Assembly: GCA_015075185.1 (NCBI GenBank) | Contig: JABTUW010000002.1 | Coordinates: forward strand, 186,001-250,000 | Direction of reading: 5' to 3' | Source: Anaerolineales bacterium | Lineage (GTDB): Bacteria; Chloroflexota; Anaerolineae; 4572-78; J111 | DNA: 64,000 nucleotides | In this document: positions 6,616-14,742 of the stretch, in pieces | Layout: every line of letters starts with the position of its first letter | Numbering within the stretch: position 1 is the stretch's first letter | Position numbers and translations under genes: made by a program | Notes under the pieces: model-generated | Told to the model about the DNA's origin: nothing | Databases searched by the model: none | What the model saw: only the letters and a program-made list of their open reading frames with translations

Positions 6616-7808
6616 GTTCAACCCTCAAATTGTGGGGGCAGGTGGATGAGGCCGGTCGATTGGTCATCTCATCGGAAGAGGTGGCCCGCTTCGGCTTGGG
6701 TCCCGGAGCCAAAGTGCTGGTCGAGGCCAGCGACCAGGCTCTGCGCCTGCACCACCCGGTGAACCAACTGGCCAAAATTTACGTTGAGCCATTGGCACGT
6801 TGCAACCTGGACTGCCGGACCTGCCTCCGCAACGTCTGGCAAGCGCCCAATGAGGTCATGGCCGAGGTGACTTTCGACCGGATTATGGAAGATTTAGCGG
6901 CTTTTTCGCCAATCCCGACCGTTTTCTTTGGCGGCCTGGGCGAACCGCTGACTCACCCCAAACTGGCCGAGATGGTGGCCCGGGCCAAGGGGTTGGGGGC
7001 CAGAGTCGAAATGATCACGAACGGCACCATTCTTGGCCAGCGCATCTCTCGTCAGTTGATTGAAGCGGGGTTAGATCTGCTGTGGGTTTCGCTTGATGGA
7101 GCCACCCCGGAGAGTTACGCCGATGTGCGCCTGGGCGCCTCTTTGCCTGCTGTGCTGGCTAATGTCAAGCGCTTCAGCCAGCTTCGGCCACCTGCCCACT
7201 ACCCTGCCCCAGAGATTGGCATTGTCTTTGTAGCTATGAAGCGGAACATTGCTGATTTGCCCCTCCTCATGCGCATCGGCCAACAAATGGGAGCTACCCA
7301 TTTTTTGGTCAGCAATGTGCTGCCTTACACCGCTGAGTTACAGGCGGAGGTGCTGTACTCCCGCGTATCGAACGACGTCACTTACCTCGCCTCGCCCCGT
7401 TTGCCCCAGATGAGTTTACCCAAACTGGCTACGAACGGGGTCGTTGGCCGGGTCATGGGGCAAGGCTGGAATATCAGTTTTGCCGGCCACAATTTAGGCG
7501 TAAGAAACGATCACTGCCCGTTTATTGAGAGTGGGTCTATGTCGGTTGGCTGGGATGGTAGCGTCAGCCCATGTTTGCCGCTCTTACACGACCACGTGAG
7601 TTTCTTGAATGATCGAGAGCGCTTTGTTCACCACTACACCATCGGCAAAGTGACCGAACAAAGTCTGAAAGAGCTATGGCTGTCGCCGGAGTACACTACC
7701 TTTCGGGAAAGGGTACAGTTTTTTGATTTTTCACCCTGCGCCTTTTGCGGCGGCTGTGACTTGTCGCCTGAGAACAAAAAGGACTGCTTTGGTAAGGCAC
7801 GGACATGA
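6612..7808 (+). CDS. Radical SAM/SPASM protein with AbrB-like N-terminal segment
   Basis: A 398-aa protein starting at GTG in a GTGA overlap. Residues 6-40 (GQVDEAGRLVISSEEVARFG) look like a SpoVT/AbrB swapped-hairpin segment. The radical SAM core begins at IYVEPLARCNLDCRTC with the 4Fe-4S ligands Cys64, Cys68 and Cys71, followed by GGLGEPLTHP (SAM region). The C-terminus is a SPASM-like domain with Cys in DHCPF, VSPCLPL, and SPCAFCGGCDLSPENKKDC, which should bind one or two auxiliary clusters. The EPxxRCNLDCRTCxRN start resembles the maturases of tungsten-cofactor oxidoreductases (TIGR04317-type), but no such oxidoreductase or precursor peptide is nearby. Its position as the sixth gene of the ArsR operon suggests it acts on one of the small Cys-rich partners (inference). 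Confidence 0.8.
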   Translation: MSSTLKLWGQVDEAGRLVISSEEVARFGLGPGAKVLVEASDQALRLHHPVNQLAKIYVEPLARCNLDCRTCLRNVWQAPNEVMAEVTFDRIMEDLAAFSPIPTVFFGGLGEPLTHPKLAEMVARAKGLGARVEMITNGTILGQRISRQLIEAGLDLLWVSLDGATPESYADVRLGASLPAVLANVKRFSQLRPPAHYPAPEIGIVFVAMKRNIADLPLLMRIGQQMGATHFLVSNVLPYTAELQAEVLYSRVSNDVTYLASPRLPQMSLPKLATNGVVGRVMGQGWNISFAGHNLGVRNDHCPFIESGSMSVGWDGSVSPCLPLLHDHVSFLNDRERFVHHYTIGKVTEQSLKELWLSPEYTTFRERVQFFDFSPCAFCGGCDLSPENKKDCFGKART

Positions 7809-8452
7809 GCCGAGGACGGAATACGACTCAAATCCTCAATGAGCGCCTCAGGGTGCTGGTCGTCATCCTATCATGCATGGTCCTGGTTGTGGTGGCCCAG
7901 GAGGCGCAACAGCTCTTTAGCGCCGCGACGCCGCCAACGGCTACCCTCGTTATGGCCACACGCATCCCTCAAACGGGTACCGAGTCTGCACAGGTTACGC
8001 AGCAAAACACCCCGGCCACAGCCGTGACCCCTGCCTCAACCTCAGCTCAACCCTCGTTAAAATCGGTCAAACTGAGCGGGAAGTGGGTCGGCGCTTTTAC
8101 CGAAACCGTTGACGGCAACCCGCAGCAGTACCTTTATACCCTGGAACTTTCGCAGCAGGGCGCCTCCATCAGCGGTAAATCAACCATTGAAAAAGAAGGT
8201 GATCCGGCTACCTTTGCTAGATTTTTAGTGCGAGGCCAGGTGGTCCAAGAAGCGAATACGCTCTCGGTAAAGATTGTCGAAGAGCTGCTGGGAGTCAAGA
8301 ATCTACACAGCGGCAGTGCTGCCGCCCCCAGAAACACACGCCTGAGCTACGTTTCCGCCGAGGGCCTGGAATATTTAGAGGGTGAGTGGTCCGACCGGAG
8401 ATTTACCGCCGAGAGCGTTACCGGCGTGCTGAAGCTGACCAGGCAGCCGTGA
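7805..8452 (+). CDS. Secreted/anchored hypothetical protein
   Basis: A 215-aa protein overlapping the radical SAM gene by 4 nt (ATGA). Residues 15-33 are a hydrophobic anchor, followed by a Thr/Pro/Ala/Gln-rich spacer (about 40-85), a usual arrangement for a membrane-tethered extracellular domain. The C-terminal 125 residues are beta-rich (SGKWVGAFTETVDG, YTLELSQQGASISGKSTI, GVLKLTRQ), reminiscent of lipocalin/avidin-like or DUF-type beta-barrels that read SGxWxG at the first strand. There are no Cys in this domain. It is the last gene of the operon; whether it belongs functionally or only by read-through is unknown. It converges with the SDR gene 14 nt further on. Confidence 0.6.
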   Translation: MSRGRNTTQILNERLRVLVVILSCMVLVVVAQEAQQLFSAATPPTATLVMATRIPQTGTESAQVTQQNTPATAVTPASTSAQPSLKSVKLSGKWVGAFTETVDGNPQQYLYTLELSQQGASISGKSTIEKEGDPATFARFLVRGQVVQEANTLSVKIVEELLGVKNLHSGSAAAPRNTRLSYVSAEGLEYLEGEWSDRRFTAESVTGVLKLTRQP

Positions 8453-8466
8453 TCGGCCCGGTTCGA

Positions 8467-9252
8467 CTAATACAAGTGCCGCCCCCCGTCCACGACCATC
8501 GTCTGGCCGGTAATGAAATTGCTGGCGTCTGAGGCCAGGAAGACGACGAGACCGGCGATGTCGTCCGGCTGTTCAGCCCGTTTGATTGCGCCGCGAGCCA
8601 CGCCGTACGCTTCGGCGTTGGGCATAACCGAGCGGCTGGCCTCGGTTAAGGTGAAGCCGGGAGCAATGGCGTTAACGCAGATACCGTCGTCGCCCACCTC
8701 GCGAGCCATGCTCCGGGTCAGGCCGATGAGTCCCCCTTTGGAAGCCACATAGTGTGACCACAACGGCGAGCCGCTAAAGAAGGTTGCCGAAGCGACGTTG
8801 ATAATTCTGCCATACCCCTGCTTTTTCATGGCCGGGTAAACGGCGCAAGCGCACAGCCAGGGGCCTTTCAAATTCACCGCCATCACCCGCTCCCACTCCT
8901 CCACTGGCAGCTCATAAAAAGGCCGGCGCGAGAGGGTGGCGTACAAACCGGCATTGTTGACCAAAATATCCACCTGGCCCCAGCGACCCAGCGTCGTGGT
9001 CGCCATTCGCTCTATCTCTGTTGGGTTGGTTACATCCACAGCTACGGCGACAGCTTCACCCCCGGCCGCAGTGACAGCTTCAGCCGTTTGCCTGGCCCCC
9101 TCTTCGCTCAAATCGGCGGCGACGAGACGCGCTCCGGCAGCGGCCAGGGCCAGGCAAAAAGCGCGGCCCAACCCGCCCGCCGCCCCGGTGACAATAGCGA
9201 CCCGGCCCAGAAGTGAAAATGGGCTGCTACTTGTGTGTTTTGTAGACGCCAA
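8467..9252 (-). CDS. SDR-family oxidoreductase
   Basis: A 261-aa classical short-chain dehydrogenase. NAD(P) is bound by TGAAGGLGRAF (about residues 22-32); AADLS after strand 2 (Asp) favours NAD. NNAGLY marks strand 4. The catalytic Ser-Tyr-Lys set lies in VASATFFSGSPLWSHYVASKGG, and the C-terminal TGQTMVVDGGRHLY is typical. It most likely oxidises a secondary or primary alcohol to the carbonyl. It is the last gene of the IclR-P450 cassette, 3 nt after the first HD-domain gene, so it should act on a product of the P450 or on the alcohol released by the HD hydrolases (inference). Confidence 0.88.
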   Translation of the reverse strand: MASTKHTSSSPFSLLGRVAIVTGAAGGLGRAFCLALAAAGARLVAADLSEEGARQTAEAVTAAGGEAVAVAVDVTNPTEIERMATTTLGRWGQVDILVNNAGLYATLSRRPFYELPVEEWERVMAVNLKGPWLCACAVYPAMKKQGYGRIINVASATFFSGSPLWSHYVASKGGLIGLTRSMAREVGDDGICVNAIAPGFTLTEASRSVMPNAEAYGVARGAIKRAEQPDDIAGLVVFLASDASNFITGQTMVVDGGRHLY

Positions 9253-9255
9253 TGC

Positions 9256-9864
9256 CTAAGCCTCTAGTTCTCGCCTGGTTTTCGTTAGCTCGGCGCGAGC
9301 GATCTCTTCAGCCTCCGGGGTAAACAGCCACTCTTCAATCTTGTCGCCCAGATAAGCCAAATAGCCGGCCAGCTCAACCCCAAAGCGCCGGTAGTCAATG
9401 CTCACTCCGGTAACGGTAAAACGCCACAGCTTGTCGGCGTCTTTCACTAATTTGTCGTTTAGCGAGAGCGCCTCCAGCCGGGAGTCATGGCCATCAATAA
9501 TAGTCAAGATTTCGTTCGTTTTGCCCGCATCGTAATTGAGCGAGGCCAGAATCTCGCCGGCGATTCTGACTCCTTCGACCTCATGCAAGCGGTTGGCGGC
9601 TTTGTCAGTCGCCTTGGGACCAAAAGCGTTCAACTGCTTCTCCTCGGGCACCATCTTCCAGCCGACATCGTGCAGCAAGATGGCCGGTAAAACAACGCAG
9701 GCGTCGGCTTCGGGGTAAAAAGCCAGCAGCCGTTTGGCAAAGTCATAGGCCAGGGGCAGATGAATATCATTGTGACGGGTGTCCCAGTAGACTTCTGCCT
9801 TTTTGTAAATTTGATCGTAGATAGCCTCCAAAGTCTTCTCCTGTAAAGCGTAAAGTGTTCTCAC
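9256..9864 (-). CDS. HD-domain phosphohydrolase (tandem copy 1)
   Basis: A 202-aa protein of the HD superfamily. Metal-ligand candidates are His35, His65-Asp66 (ILLHDVGW), His94 (RLHEVEG), His126 (IIDGHDS) and Asp142 (VKDADKLWRF). This is the full set of a dinuclear YqeK-like HD phosphohydrolase. The start is a GTG at 9864; a later start is possible because the paralogue aligns from about residue 9. The substrate is unknown. In this cassette a phosphotransferase is encoded upstream, so cleavage of a phosphorylated intermediate is an attractive role. It is about 50% similar by eye to the next HD gene, pointing to local duplication. Confidence 0.8.
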   Translation of the reverse strand: MRTLYALQEKTLEAIYDQIYKKAEVYWDTRHNDIHLPLAYDFAKRLLAFYPEADACVVLPAILLHDVGWKMVPEEKQLNAFGPKATDKAANRLHEVEGVRIAGEILASLNYDAGKTNEILTIIDGHDSRLEALSLNDKLVKDADKLWRFTVTGVSIDYRRFGVELAGYLAYLGDKIEEWLFTPEAEEIARAELTKTRRELEA

Positions 9865-9887
9865 CGTAAATCTTTACGTTTCACACT

Positions 9888-10490
9888 TCACAAGAATTGC
9901 GCTTTCGATTGGGCCAGCAGGGTGCGAGCCAGATCTTTGGCCCGGCTGGTGAACAGCCACGACTCAATCCGGGCCTCAACGAAATCCAGGTACGGCCCCA
10001 GGGCCAGCTCATTCCATTGGGCGCAGATGGGTACCCCCACCGGGTCGAACCGCCACAGCTTATCGGCATCTTTGACCAGCGCATCGTTGAGCGATAAAGC
10101 CTCCCGCCGCGTGTCGTGCCCGTCAATAATCCTCTGAATCTCGGCAGTTTTAGCCGTGTCGTAATTCAACGCGGTCAAAATTTCGCCGGCAATCCTGGCT
10201 CCCTCGGTTTCGTGCAGGCGGGACACCTCGGGCCGCTTGTCCTGGTTGGCGCTACCGACCAGCGCCTGCATCTGTAAATCAGGCGTGACCATCATCCAGC
10301 CGGTGTCGTGTAAGAGAATCGCCGGCAAAACCACTGTTTCGTCGGCCTCTGGATAAGAGGCCAGTAACTGCCGGGCATAATCATAAGCCCGGGGCATATG
10401 AATCTCACCTTTGCGGGTCTGCCAGTAAGGTTCGGCCAGTTTGTAGATTTGGTCGTAGATGGTAGTCAATATTCCCTCGGCAAAACTCAA
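9888..10490 (-). CDS. HD-domain phosphohydrolase (tandem copy 2)
   Basis: A 200-aa paralogue of the gene 23 nt downstream, sharing TIYDQIYKLAEPYWQTR, ILLHDTGW, RLHETEGARIAGEIL, IIDGHDTR and VKDADKLWRFD, so all HD metal ligands are kept. The copies differ most in the C-terminal 50 residues, where substrate choice may differ. The only start for the full frame is a TTG at 10490, and no good ribosome site precedes it, so the exact N-terminus is uncertain. The gap to the aldehyde dehydrogenase gene (190 nt) contains an inverted repeat, so expression may rely on read-through. Confidence 0.78.
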   Translation of the reverse strand: MSFAEGILTTIYDQIYKLAEPYWQTRKGEIHMPRAYDYARQLLASYPEADETVVLPAILLHDTGWMMVTPDLQMQALVGSANQDKRPEVSRLHETEGARIAGEILTALNYDTAKTAEIQRIIDGHDTRREALSLNDALVKDADKLWRFDPVGVPICAQWNELALGPYLDFVEARIESWLFTSRAKDLARTLLAQSKAQFL

Positions 10491-10534
10491 ATATAACCAA
10501 AACTGCTACCTTGCTTACAATCAAGCCGGGATAC

Positions 10535-10598
10535 ACCGCAGAGACACAGAGGGCGCAGAGTTTTTAATTTTCCTCTGCGTTCTCAGCGTCTCTGCGGT
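10535..10598. repeat. Inverted repeat of the CCGCAGAGAC family
   Basis: ACCGCAGAGAC...CGCAGAG on the left pairs with CTCTGCG...GTCTCTGCGGT on the right around an A/T-rich loop. A related element is at 63622-63720. Such CAGAG/CTCTG hairpins are scattered non-coding repeats; they contain no gene. Confidence 0.55.
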
Positions 10599-10679
10599 AA
10601 AACTCAACCCGTGGTGACAACTTGAGTGATCTAATTGCGGGATGCGTATTCCGTTGATCTGCTCACCACGCACTGCGTT

Positions 10680-12119
10680 TCACAACGACAGATAAATCGT
10701 CTTCAGCTCCAGGTATTCGTCCAGGCCGTAGTGCGACTTCTCCCGCCCCAGTCCGCTCTCCTTGAAGCCGCCGAAAGGCGCTTCGTTGTAGGAGCGATGG
10801 ATATCGTTGATCCAGACGGAGCCGGCTTCAATGCGCTCGGCAGCCTTGAGGGCGTTGGCCAAATTTTGGGTAAAAACGTAGGCGGCCAGACCATAGCGGC
10901 TGTTGTTGGCATGGACAATTGCCTCTTCCAGCGACTCCACCCTCATCACCCCGACGACCGGACCGAAGGTCTCTTCCGTCATGACGAGCATCGAATGATC
11001 CGTACCGGTCAGGATGGTGGGCAATAAAAAGAAGCCGCCGTCGAACTCGGGGCCGGTAAGCCGCTGCCCGCCGCTGAGCAGCCTGGCGCCCCGGTCAAGA
11101 GCGTCTTGAATGTGGGCCATGCTTTTATGGAAAAGACGTTCATTCACCAACGGTCCCATAAAACTGACAGGATCGCGCCCCGATCCTACTTTAAGTTTTC
11201 TCGTCGCCAACGCCAGCCGTTCCGTAAATTCGGTAAAGATACCGGCTTGAACGTACATCCGGTTGATCCGGTAGCAGTACTGCCCGGCATTATCAAAACT
11301 ATGTTTGACCAGGGCCGGCACCGCCACCTCAAGATCGGCGTCGTCGGCGACCAGGGCCGGACACTGCCCGCCCAATTCCAGCGTAACCCGCTTGTTGGTC
11401 TGGGTGGCCAGGGCCGAAATCTTCTTGCCGGTTTCGACGCCACCGGTAAAGGCAATTTTGCGAGGGATCGGGTGCTCGACCAGCGCCTTGCCGACGGTCT
11501 GCCCATAACCGGTCACGACGTTAAAGACGCCCGGCGGCAGTCCGGCCCCGGCTAATATTTCGGCCAGCCGCAAGGTCGCCAGCGGCGTGTCCTCCGACGG
11601 TTTGGCGACCAGGGTGCAGCCAGCCGCCAGGGCCGCGCCCAATTTCCAACTGAGCAAAATGAGGGGGTAATTCGAGGGGACGATGGCAACCACCACCCCC
11701 ACCGGCTCTTTGACGATAAACACCCTCTCGTCGGGCAGGTTAAGCTGGGGAATTTCACCGCGAATCCGCAATCCCTCTTCGGCAAAGAAATCAAGCAGGG
11801 TAGCCACTGCCTGCACCTCGCGCATTGCGCCGGCAAGGGGTTTGCCCACCTCGGTCGTGAGCAGTTGGGCCAGGGGGCCGGCCTCGGCCCGCACGGCTTC
11901 GGCGGCGCGATGCAGCAGCGCAGCTCGCTCCTGGGCCGGCATACGCCGCCATCCCTCAAAGGCGCTCTGGGCCGACTCCAGGGCAGCGGTAATGTCGTCC
12001 CGCCCGCTTTCCGTCGCGAGGGCGACAGTTTCGCCGGTGGCTTTGTCCAGCACAGGGATCGTCTCGGCGCTTGTTGAAGGAATAGGGCGGCCATGAATGA
12101 ACAGATTTAGTTGATTCAT
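10680..12119 (-). CDS. Aldehyde dehydrogenase family protein
   Basis: A 479-aa NAD(P)-dependent aldehyde dehydrogenase. Visible catalytic residues are Asn150 (PSNYP), Lys173 (VAKPSEDTP), Glu248 (TLELGGQ) and the nucleophile Cys282 (NAGQYCYR); FTGGVETGKKI is the coenzyme loop, and the C-terminal PFGGFKESGLGREKSHYGLDEYLELK is the usual end. GQYC in place of GQVC is a conservative change. The enzyme would oxidise an aldehyde to an acid. It belongs to the IclR-P450-phosphotransferase cassette and may act on the aldehyde formed after hydroxylation and alcohol oxidation. It is separated from the gene upstream by the inserted four-helix-bundle gene. Confidence 0.9.
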   Translation of the reverse strand: MNQLNLFIHGRPIPSTSAETIPVLDKATGETVALATESGRDDITAALESAQSAFEGWRRMPAQERAALLHRAAEAVRAEAGPLAQLLTTEVGKPLAGAMREVQAVATLLDFFAEEGLRIRGEIPQLNLPDERVFIVKEPVGVVVAIVPSNYPLILLSWKLGAALAAGCTLVAKPSEDTPLATLRLAEILAGAGLPPGVFNVVTGYGQTVGKALVEHPIPRKIAFTGGVETGKKISALATQTNKRVTLELGGQCPALVADDADLEVAVPALVKHSFDNAGQYCYRINRMYVQAGIFTEFTERLALATRKLKVGSGRDPVSFMGPLVNERLFHKSMAHIQDALDRGARLLSGGQRLTGPEFDGGFFLLPTILTGTDHSMLVMTEETFGPVVGVMRVESLEEAIVHANNSRYGLAAYVFTQNLANALKAAERIEAGSVWINDIHRSYNEAPFGGFKESGLGREKSHYGLDEYLELKTIYLSL

Positions 12120-12120
12120 A

Positions 12121-12150
12121 TTATCAGTTATCAGTGAACAGTTATCAGTA
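12121..12150. repeat. TTATCAGT short tandem motif, downstream flank of the four-helix-bundle gene
   Basis: TTATCAGT occurs three times within 30 nt. Together with the CAGTAATCAGTAATCA block on the other side of the gene it brackets 12166-12606. Confidence 0.45.
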
Positions 12151-12165
12151 ATGGCTAACTGCCGT

Positions 12166-12606
12166 TCACGGCTCGCTGCTTACAAGATATTCGGCTACTG
12201 CTTCACGGACGATCTGTGCTGGCTCACCGCAGAACAAAGACGCTTTTGCCATCATTCCACCCAACAAACGTCCAATTTCTTCACAGTTTCCTTTGAGTTC
12301 AGCGGCTTGCTTGGGAGTGAGATATTTACAGTCCAACGCCGTTTCGATCCAGTGTTGAGTTTCCTGCTGTTCGCCGTCAGCATCCGTTAGTTTGCTCAAA
12401 AAGTGCCGTTCATATCGTCTTTTGGCCCACGCCTCCGCGATCTGAGCGCCAATCGAGCGTGATGACCGTCGTATCTGATCGGTGAGCGAAAACATCTCCT
12501 CTCTCGGAAATGTAGTCGTGACCTTAAATATCTCTTGGGCTAATTGTCGTGCTTTTTCGTACACTAATAGATCGCGAAAACTTTTCGCATGTGGCAGATT
12601 ACTCAT
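12166..12606 (-). CDS. Four helix bundle protein (23S rRNA intervening-sequence family)
   Basis: A 146-aa protein of the IVS-type four-helix-bundle family (TIGR02436-like). It opens with FRDLLVYEKARQLAQEIFKVTTTFPREEMFSLTDQIRRSSRSIGAQIAEAW, the hallmark of the family, and continues with three further helices. These genes were first seen inside 23S rRNA intervening sequences and now turn up in many genomes, often with short repeats and without a known reaction. Here it sits between the phosphotransferase and aldehyde dehydrogenase genes, flanked on both sides by CAGTAATCAGT/TTATCAGT repeats, and looks like an insertion into a catabolic operon. Confidence 0.85.
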   Translation of the reverse strand: MSNLPHAKSFRDLLVYEKARQLAQEIFKVTTTFPREEMFSLTDQIRRSSRSIGAQIAEAWAKRRYERHFLSKLTDADGEQQETQHWIETALDCKYLTPKQAAELKGNCEEIGRLLGGMMAKASLFCGEPAQIVREAVAEYLVSSEP

Positions 12607-12633
12607 CTTTGATCTCTACTACCGTTAATTTTC

Positions 12634-12678
12634 AGTAATCAGTAATCACTGACTACCAATTACTGATTACTGATTACT
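12634..12678. repeat. Perfect 15-bp inverted repeat, upstream flank of the four-helix-bundle gene
   Basis: AGTAATCAGTAATCA (12634-12648) pairs perfectly with 12664-12678 around a 15-nt loop. More copies of the GATTACTG unit follow to about 12690. Confidence 0.6.
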
Positions 12679-12717
12679 GACTACTGATCATTGCTTACTT
12701 TTACTAAACACGGAGCT

Positions 12718-14535
12718 TTATAAAAGCGTCACCGTGCCCTTGGTCCCGTCTACCCGAACCTTCTGGCCGGTTTTGATCGTCTGCGTGCCAAAGCCAGTCC
12801 CGACGACGGCGGGCAGGCCGTATTCCCGGCAAACAATTGCGGCGTGGGACATCATCCCGCCGATATCGGTGACGGTGGCAGCAATACGGCCAAAGACGGG
12901 CGCCCAACTGGGCGCAGTGATGGGACAGACCAGCACGTCGCCGGGTTGGACCTGCTCCAGTTCAGCGGCGCTGGTGATAACCCGGGCTGGCCCTTCGACC
13001 GTGCCGGGCGAACCGGCAAAGCCTCTCAGGTCGCCGTCCGCGCCGCCGGCCAGCCAGGTCTTGATGCTGTCGTTGGTGATGCCCCAGAGCATAATGGTGA
13101 ACGGCTCGGTGACCACTTCGGGGGGGACGCCCAGGGCGGGCGGGGGCGTCCAGGCGCGCAGGGCGGCGAGGATGCCTTTGCGCCGCTCAATCTCAGCCGG
13201 CCAATACTTAGAGCCGCGGTCACTGGCCCCGACGGCCCAGCCGGTGCTCAGGTCAAAAATAGCCACCGGAATCTCGTCGCGGCGCAGGTAGAAAATATCG
13301 TTGGCCTCCGGCCAGAAGCCGGCATCGGCAAAAACCTGGCCCAACTGGCGCATTTTCCGCCAGAAGACGGAGTGATGCCAGTGCTCGATGTAGAAGTTAT
13401 GGTTTTCAATGTAGGGGAACACGGTGCGGGCCAGGCCCAGCTTGCCCTGGAAAGCGGCGCGGTCTTCGTCGGTGGGCAGCAACTCCCCGTACTCCTCGGC
13501 AATCCGGTCGCGCTCGGCGCGGATAGCTTCCAGCGGGCGAGACAGGTCCACTCCTTCTTCCACCTGAGTGATGTAATTGCGAATGAAGCTGAAAGGCACG
13601 CTCAGGTCTTCAATCCAGATGGTGTCGTGATGGTAAAAACCGGTGCCGGTGGAGAAGTTAAACCAGGGATTCTTGGCCACTTCAAATTCGTCCAGCCACT
13701 TCCGGCCGCCGCTGCTCCCGGTCAATTTTTCCATCGCTACGGCCGGATCGGGGTTGTTTTTGAGCACGTCGGCTACGCCCTGGTCTACTGCTAATTTAGC
13801 CAGGCGTTTCAACTCCTCGTCGGGGCGGAAGAGGTCCACCTCGATGCCGGAGACCATCTTGGCGATGGACTGCTCAGGGATGCTGGGGAAGGCTTGTTTG
13901 CAGAACATAAAGAAATCGAGATAGGCCGCATAGCCCAGGTTCAAAAACTCAAAGTGGTACTGCCAGCCCTGGTAGCCGAGTTCGATCAGGCGATTGTATT
14001 CAGCCTGCATGTCGAAATTGCTGCCGATGCCCCGGCCCTCAGTGACCCATTCCAGGTTGACCATCTCCGGCAAAGGCTTGAACTCGACGGCTTCCAACTG
14101 CTCGATGACTTTTTTAATTTTCTCTTTCCACTGCTCGTAGAGTTTGTCCCAGTTTTGGAAGTAGTAACCGGCTCGCTCCATAAAGTGAGGCACCCGCGCG
14201 CCAATGGTCGGGCCGTCGGTGATGGGCACCGGGCTGAGGTAGGTGTAGCCGTTCAACACCCGGTAATCAACGCCCATCGCCGGAGGAATGATGTAAAAGC
14301 GGGTGTTATACTGGGAGAGGGAAGTCAGGGCGAACTCCATGAAAATACTGTCAAAAGGATACAATGGTTCGCGCCAGTGCATCCCATCTTGAAACCAAAA
14401 CGTTTGCTCCTCGTACTCGTGGCGGTCGTCGCTAAACAAAAGATTGTAGGTATAAAGTTCCTCCCATCCTTCCGCGCCGGGTGGGGTCTTGATATCGAAG
14501 GGGCTGGGAAAACGTCCGCTACCGTTTTGTGACAT
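12718..14535 (-). CDS. Dikinase-type phosphotransferase, acceptor plus phosphohistidine-domain subunit
   Basis: A 605-aa protein. The last 120 residues are a PEP-utilising swivelling domain: GFAGSPGTVEGPARVI then GGMMSHAAIVCREYGLPAVVG, with the phospho-accepting His564. The first 480 residues are a helical acceptor domain I cannot match to the PEP/pyruvate TIM barrel, which is missing. PEP synthase and pyruvate phosphate dikinase are thus excluded as whole enzymes. The layout resembles the alpha subunit of phenylphosphate synthase or the two last domains of rifampicin phosphotransferase. With the ATP-grasp subunit encoded 207 nt upstream it should phosphorylate an alcohol or phenol with ATP via a phosphohistidine. 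Acceptor unknown. It is part of the IclR-P450 cassette. Confidence 0.8.
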   Translation of the reverse strand: MSQNGSGRFPSPFDIKTPPGAEGWEELYTYNLLFSDDRHEYEEQTFWFQDGMHWREPLYPFDSIFMEFALTSLSQYNTRFYIIPPAMGVDYRVLNGYTYLSPVPITDGPTIGARVPHFMERAGYYFQNWDKLYEQWKEKIKKVIEQLEAVEFKPLPEMVNLEWVTEGRGIGSNFDMQAEYNRLIELGYQGWQYHFEFLNLGYAAYLDFFMFCKQAFPSIPEQSIAKMVSGIEVDLFRPDEELKRLAKLAVDQGVADVLKNNPDPAVAMEKLTGSSGGRKWLDEFEVAKNPWFNFSTGTGFYHHDTIWIEDLSVPFSFIRNYITQVEEGVDLSRPLEAIRAERDRIAEEYGELLPTDEDRAAFQGKLGLARTVFPYIENHNFYIEHWHHSVFWRKMRQLGQVFADAGFWPEANDIFYLRRDEIPVAIFDLSTGWAVGASDRGSKYWPAEIERRKGILAALRAWTPPPALGVPPEVVTEPFTIMLWGITNDSIKTWLAGGADGDLRGFAGSPGTVEGPARVITSAAELEQVQPGDVLVCPITAPSWAPVFGRIAATVTDIGGMMSHAAIVCREYGLPAVVGTGFGTQTIKTGQKVRVDGTKGTVTLL

Positions 14536-14596
14536 AAATCGTCTCCTTTGATCATTTGGCTTAATTTTTTAGGTGGGTAGGGCCGGGATTAGGGGA

Positions 14597-14639
14597 TTTG
14601 GGGATTTTTCCTTACTCATTTAATCCCCCCATCCCCAAA
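14597..14639. repeat. Inverted repeat between the phosphotransferase genes
   Basis: TTTGGGGAT (14597-14605) pairs perfectly with ATCCCCAAA (14631-14639). The 207-nt gap (14536-14742) shows nothing else gene-like. Confidence 0.35.
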
Positions 14640-14742
14640 CCCACAGGGCGCAAAGCCTGTCCCGGCAGCAACTTCTTGACTCAGTTATCTTATCTAAACA
14701 ATTGGCCGATACCTTAACCTCCCTTCTTTGGCGCTTGCGTCT

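Noticed and set aside
6612..8452. RiPP biosynthesis (radical SAM plus precursor peptide)
   Set aside because: No small Cys- or Gly-rich precursor ORF with a ribosome site was seen next to the radical SAM gene; the following gene is a 215-aa anchored protein.
12734..14532. Long plus-strand open frames opposite the phosphotransferase gene
   Set aside because: They are antisense shadows of a GC-rich coding region; no ribosome sites and no family motifs.
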